From NCBI GenBank assembly GCA_013811645.1, contig JACCUU010000035.1, positions 1 to 5,156 on the forward strand: DNA of 5,156 bases. Direction: 5' to 3'. The notes below the pieces were generated by a model, which worked only from the letters and a program-made list of their open reading frames with translations, was not told where the DNA came from and ran no database searches. Position numbers and translations under genes: made by a program. The DNA is from Actinomycetota bacterium (GTDB taxonomy: Bacteria > Actinomycetota > Thermoleophilia > Gaiellales > Gaiellaceae). Positions 4,823 through 5,156 of this stretch are shown one piece after another; the first letter of the stretch is position 1, and the number at the start of each line of letters is the position of its first letter.

Positions 4823-5156
4823 TTATCCGGCCTCCCGCCCGCGGGCGGCGTAGGCGGCACGCGCTTCGCGCCAAAGGAGGTCGAGGTTCGGAAGCAGGAA
4901 ACCGAAGCAGACCGCGGGGAGTGCGGGAAGGCCTGAAGTGTCCAGGAAGTACACGAGGATCAACGTCAGCGAGAGCAGCCCGGTCATCGACAGCCACGTC
5001 AGGGCAACTCGGAGCCGGAACCGCTGCGCCGCGGCGAGGAAGAGCGCGAAGAAGACGATGTCGGGCGGCCCGATGTTGGCCGTCGCAGTCTCGCCCGGGA
5101 CGTGAATCGCGATGGAGATCCCTTCGAAGATGCCCGGCTTCTCCTCGGTCACGTAC
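4823..5156 (-). CDS. Membrane protein, C-terminal part, presenilin/signal peptide peptidase-like
   Basis: The frame is open to the right edge; counting from the first possible start, GTG 5152, 109 residues are visible. The true start is probably outside the window, because the visible part looks like the end of a larger protein. Three hydrophobic segments lie at about residues 30-47, 50-71 and 74-93, followed by a charged tail (WREARAAYAARGREAG). The order of motifs resembles TM7-TM9 of GxGD intramembrane aspartyl proteases. GPPD-IVFFALFL at 28-39 sits where the family has GLGD followed by hydrophobic residues. The third segment opens GLPALPAVCFGF (74-85), matching the PAL motif, which presenilin has as LPALP followed by FG. 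The first catalytic Asp (YD in TM6) would lie outside the window. This assignment is inference from motif order. An unrelated short three-helix membrane protein starting at 5152 is the alternative. It converges on the methyltransferase gene with a 7-nt gap. Confidence 0.6.
   Translation of the reverse strand, partial: YVTEEKPGIFEGISIAIHVPGETATANIGPPDIVFFALFLAAAQRFRLRVALTWLSMTGLLSLTLILVYFLDTSGLPALPAVCFGFLLPNLDLLWREARAAYAARGREAG
4830..4855. repeat. GC palindrome at the convergent 3' ends
   Basis: CCGCCCGCGGGCGG at 4835-4848 is a perfect 14-nt palindrome, flanked by GCCT (4830-4833) and AGGC (4852-4855), which can extend the stem across a small bulge. It starts 15 nt after the methyltransferase stop and lies inside the last codons of the opposing membrane-protein gene. 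It could stall polymerases from the methyltransferase side, but no T-tract follows on either strand. Confidence 0.35.

Noticed and set aside
3666..4853. Plus-strand open frame of 395 codons overlapping the methyltransferase in another frame
   Set aside because: Arg/Gly/Pro-rich shadow created by the GC-rich third positions of the real gene.
1..5156. Frequent GAGCTC/GAGCTCG words throughout the window
   Set aside because: They fall mostly on Glu-Leu and related codon pairs in frame and have no regular spacing, so codon usage explains them.

Overview
The window is high-GC DNA (about two-thirds G+C by eye) from what is most likely an actinobacterium. The reasons are a DUF2630-type protein, a ferritin closest to the mycobacterial BfrB type, frequent GTG starts, almost no Shine-Dalgarno sites, and gene starts that look leaderless. 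A deep-branching lineage such as Thermoleophilia/Gaiellales would fit, but that is a guess from gene flavour. The window is densely coding: eight genes, two of them cut by the window edges, and no RNA genes, CRISPR or mobile elements.

Left half, minus strand, read from right to left: ornithine carbamoyltransferase (argF, 2303-1359), then after 4 nt a mini-zincin metallopeptidase (1354-1028), a DUF2630-type helical protein (970-731), and a long coiled-coil protein (686 to beyond the left edge). argF and the peptidase look co-transcribed. The coiled-coil gene appears to have its own promoter. None of the three genes after argF has an obvious link to arginine synthesis.

Middle, plus strand: divergent from argF across only 64 nt is a BfrB-type non-haem ferritin (2368-2895), followed 25 nt later by a YjbQ-family enzyme (2921-3319). 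A 125-nt intergenic stretch (3320-3444) with two small inverted repeats follows. Then comes a TRAM-domain, iron-sulfur, RlmD-type RNA m5U methyltransferase (3445-4815).

Right end, minus strand: convergent with the methyltransferase and only 7 nt away is the C-terminal part of a membrane protein (4823 to the right edge). Its three membrane segments line up with TM7-TM9 of presenilin/signal peptide peptidase proteases, including a PALP motif, but with GPPD where the family has GLGD.

The two most interesting signals are (i) four gene starts with the same architecture, TANNNT followed by 6 or 7 nt and the start codon, as expected for leaderless mRNAs, and (ii) the presenilin-like fragment with the altered catalytic motif. 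Third is the ferritin C-terminal tail, which resembles the tail of the encapsulin cargo BfrB.
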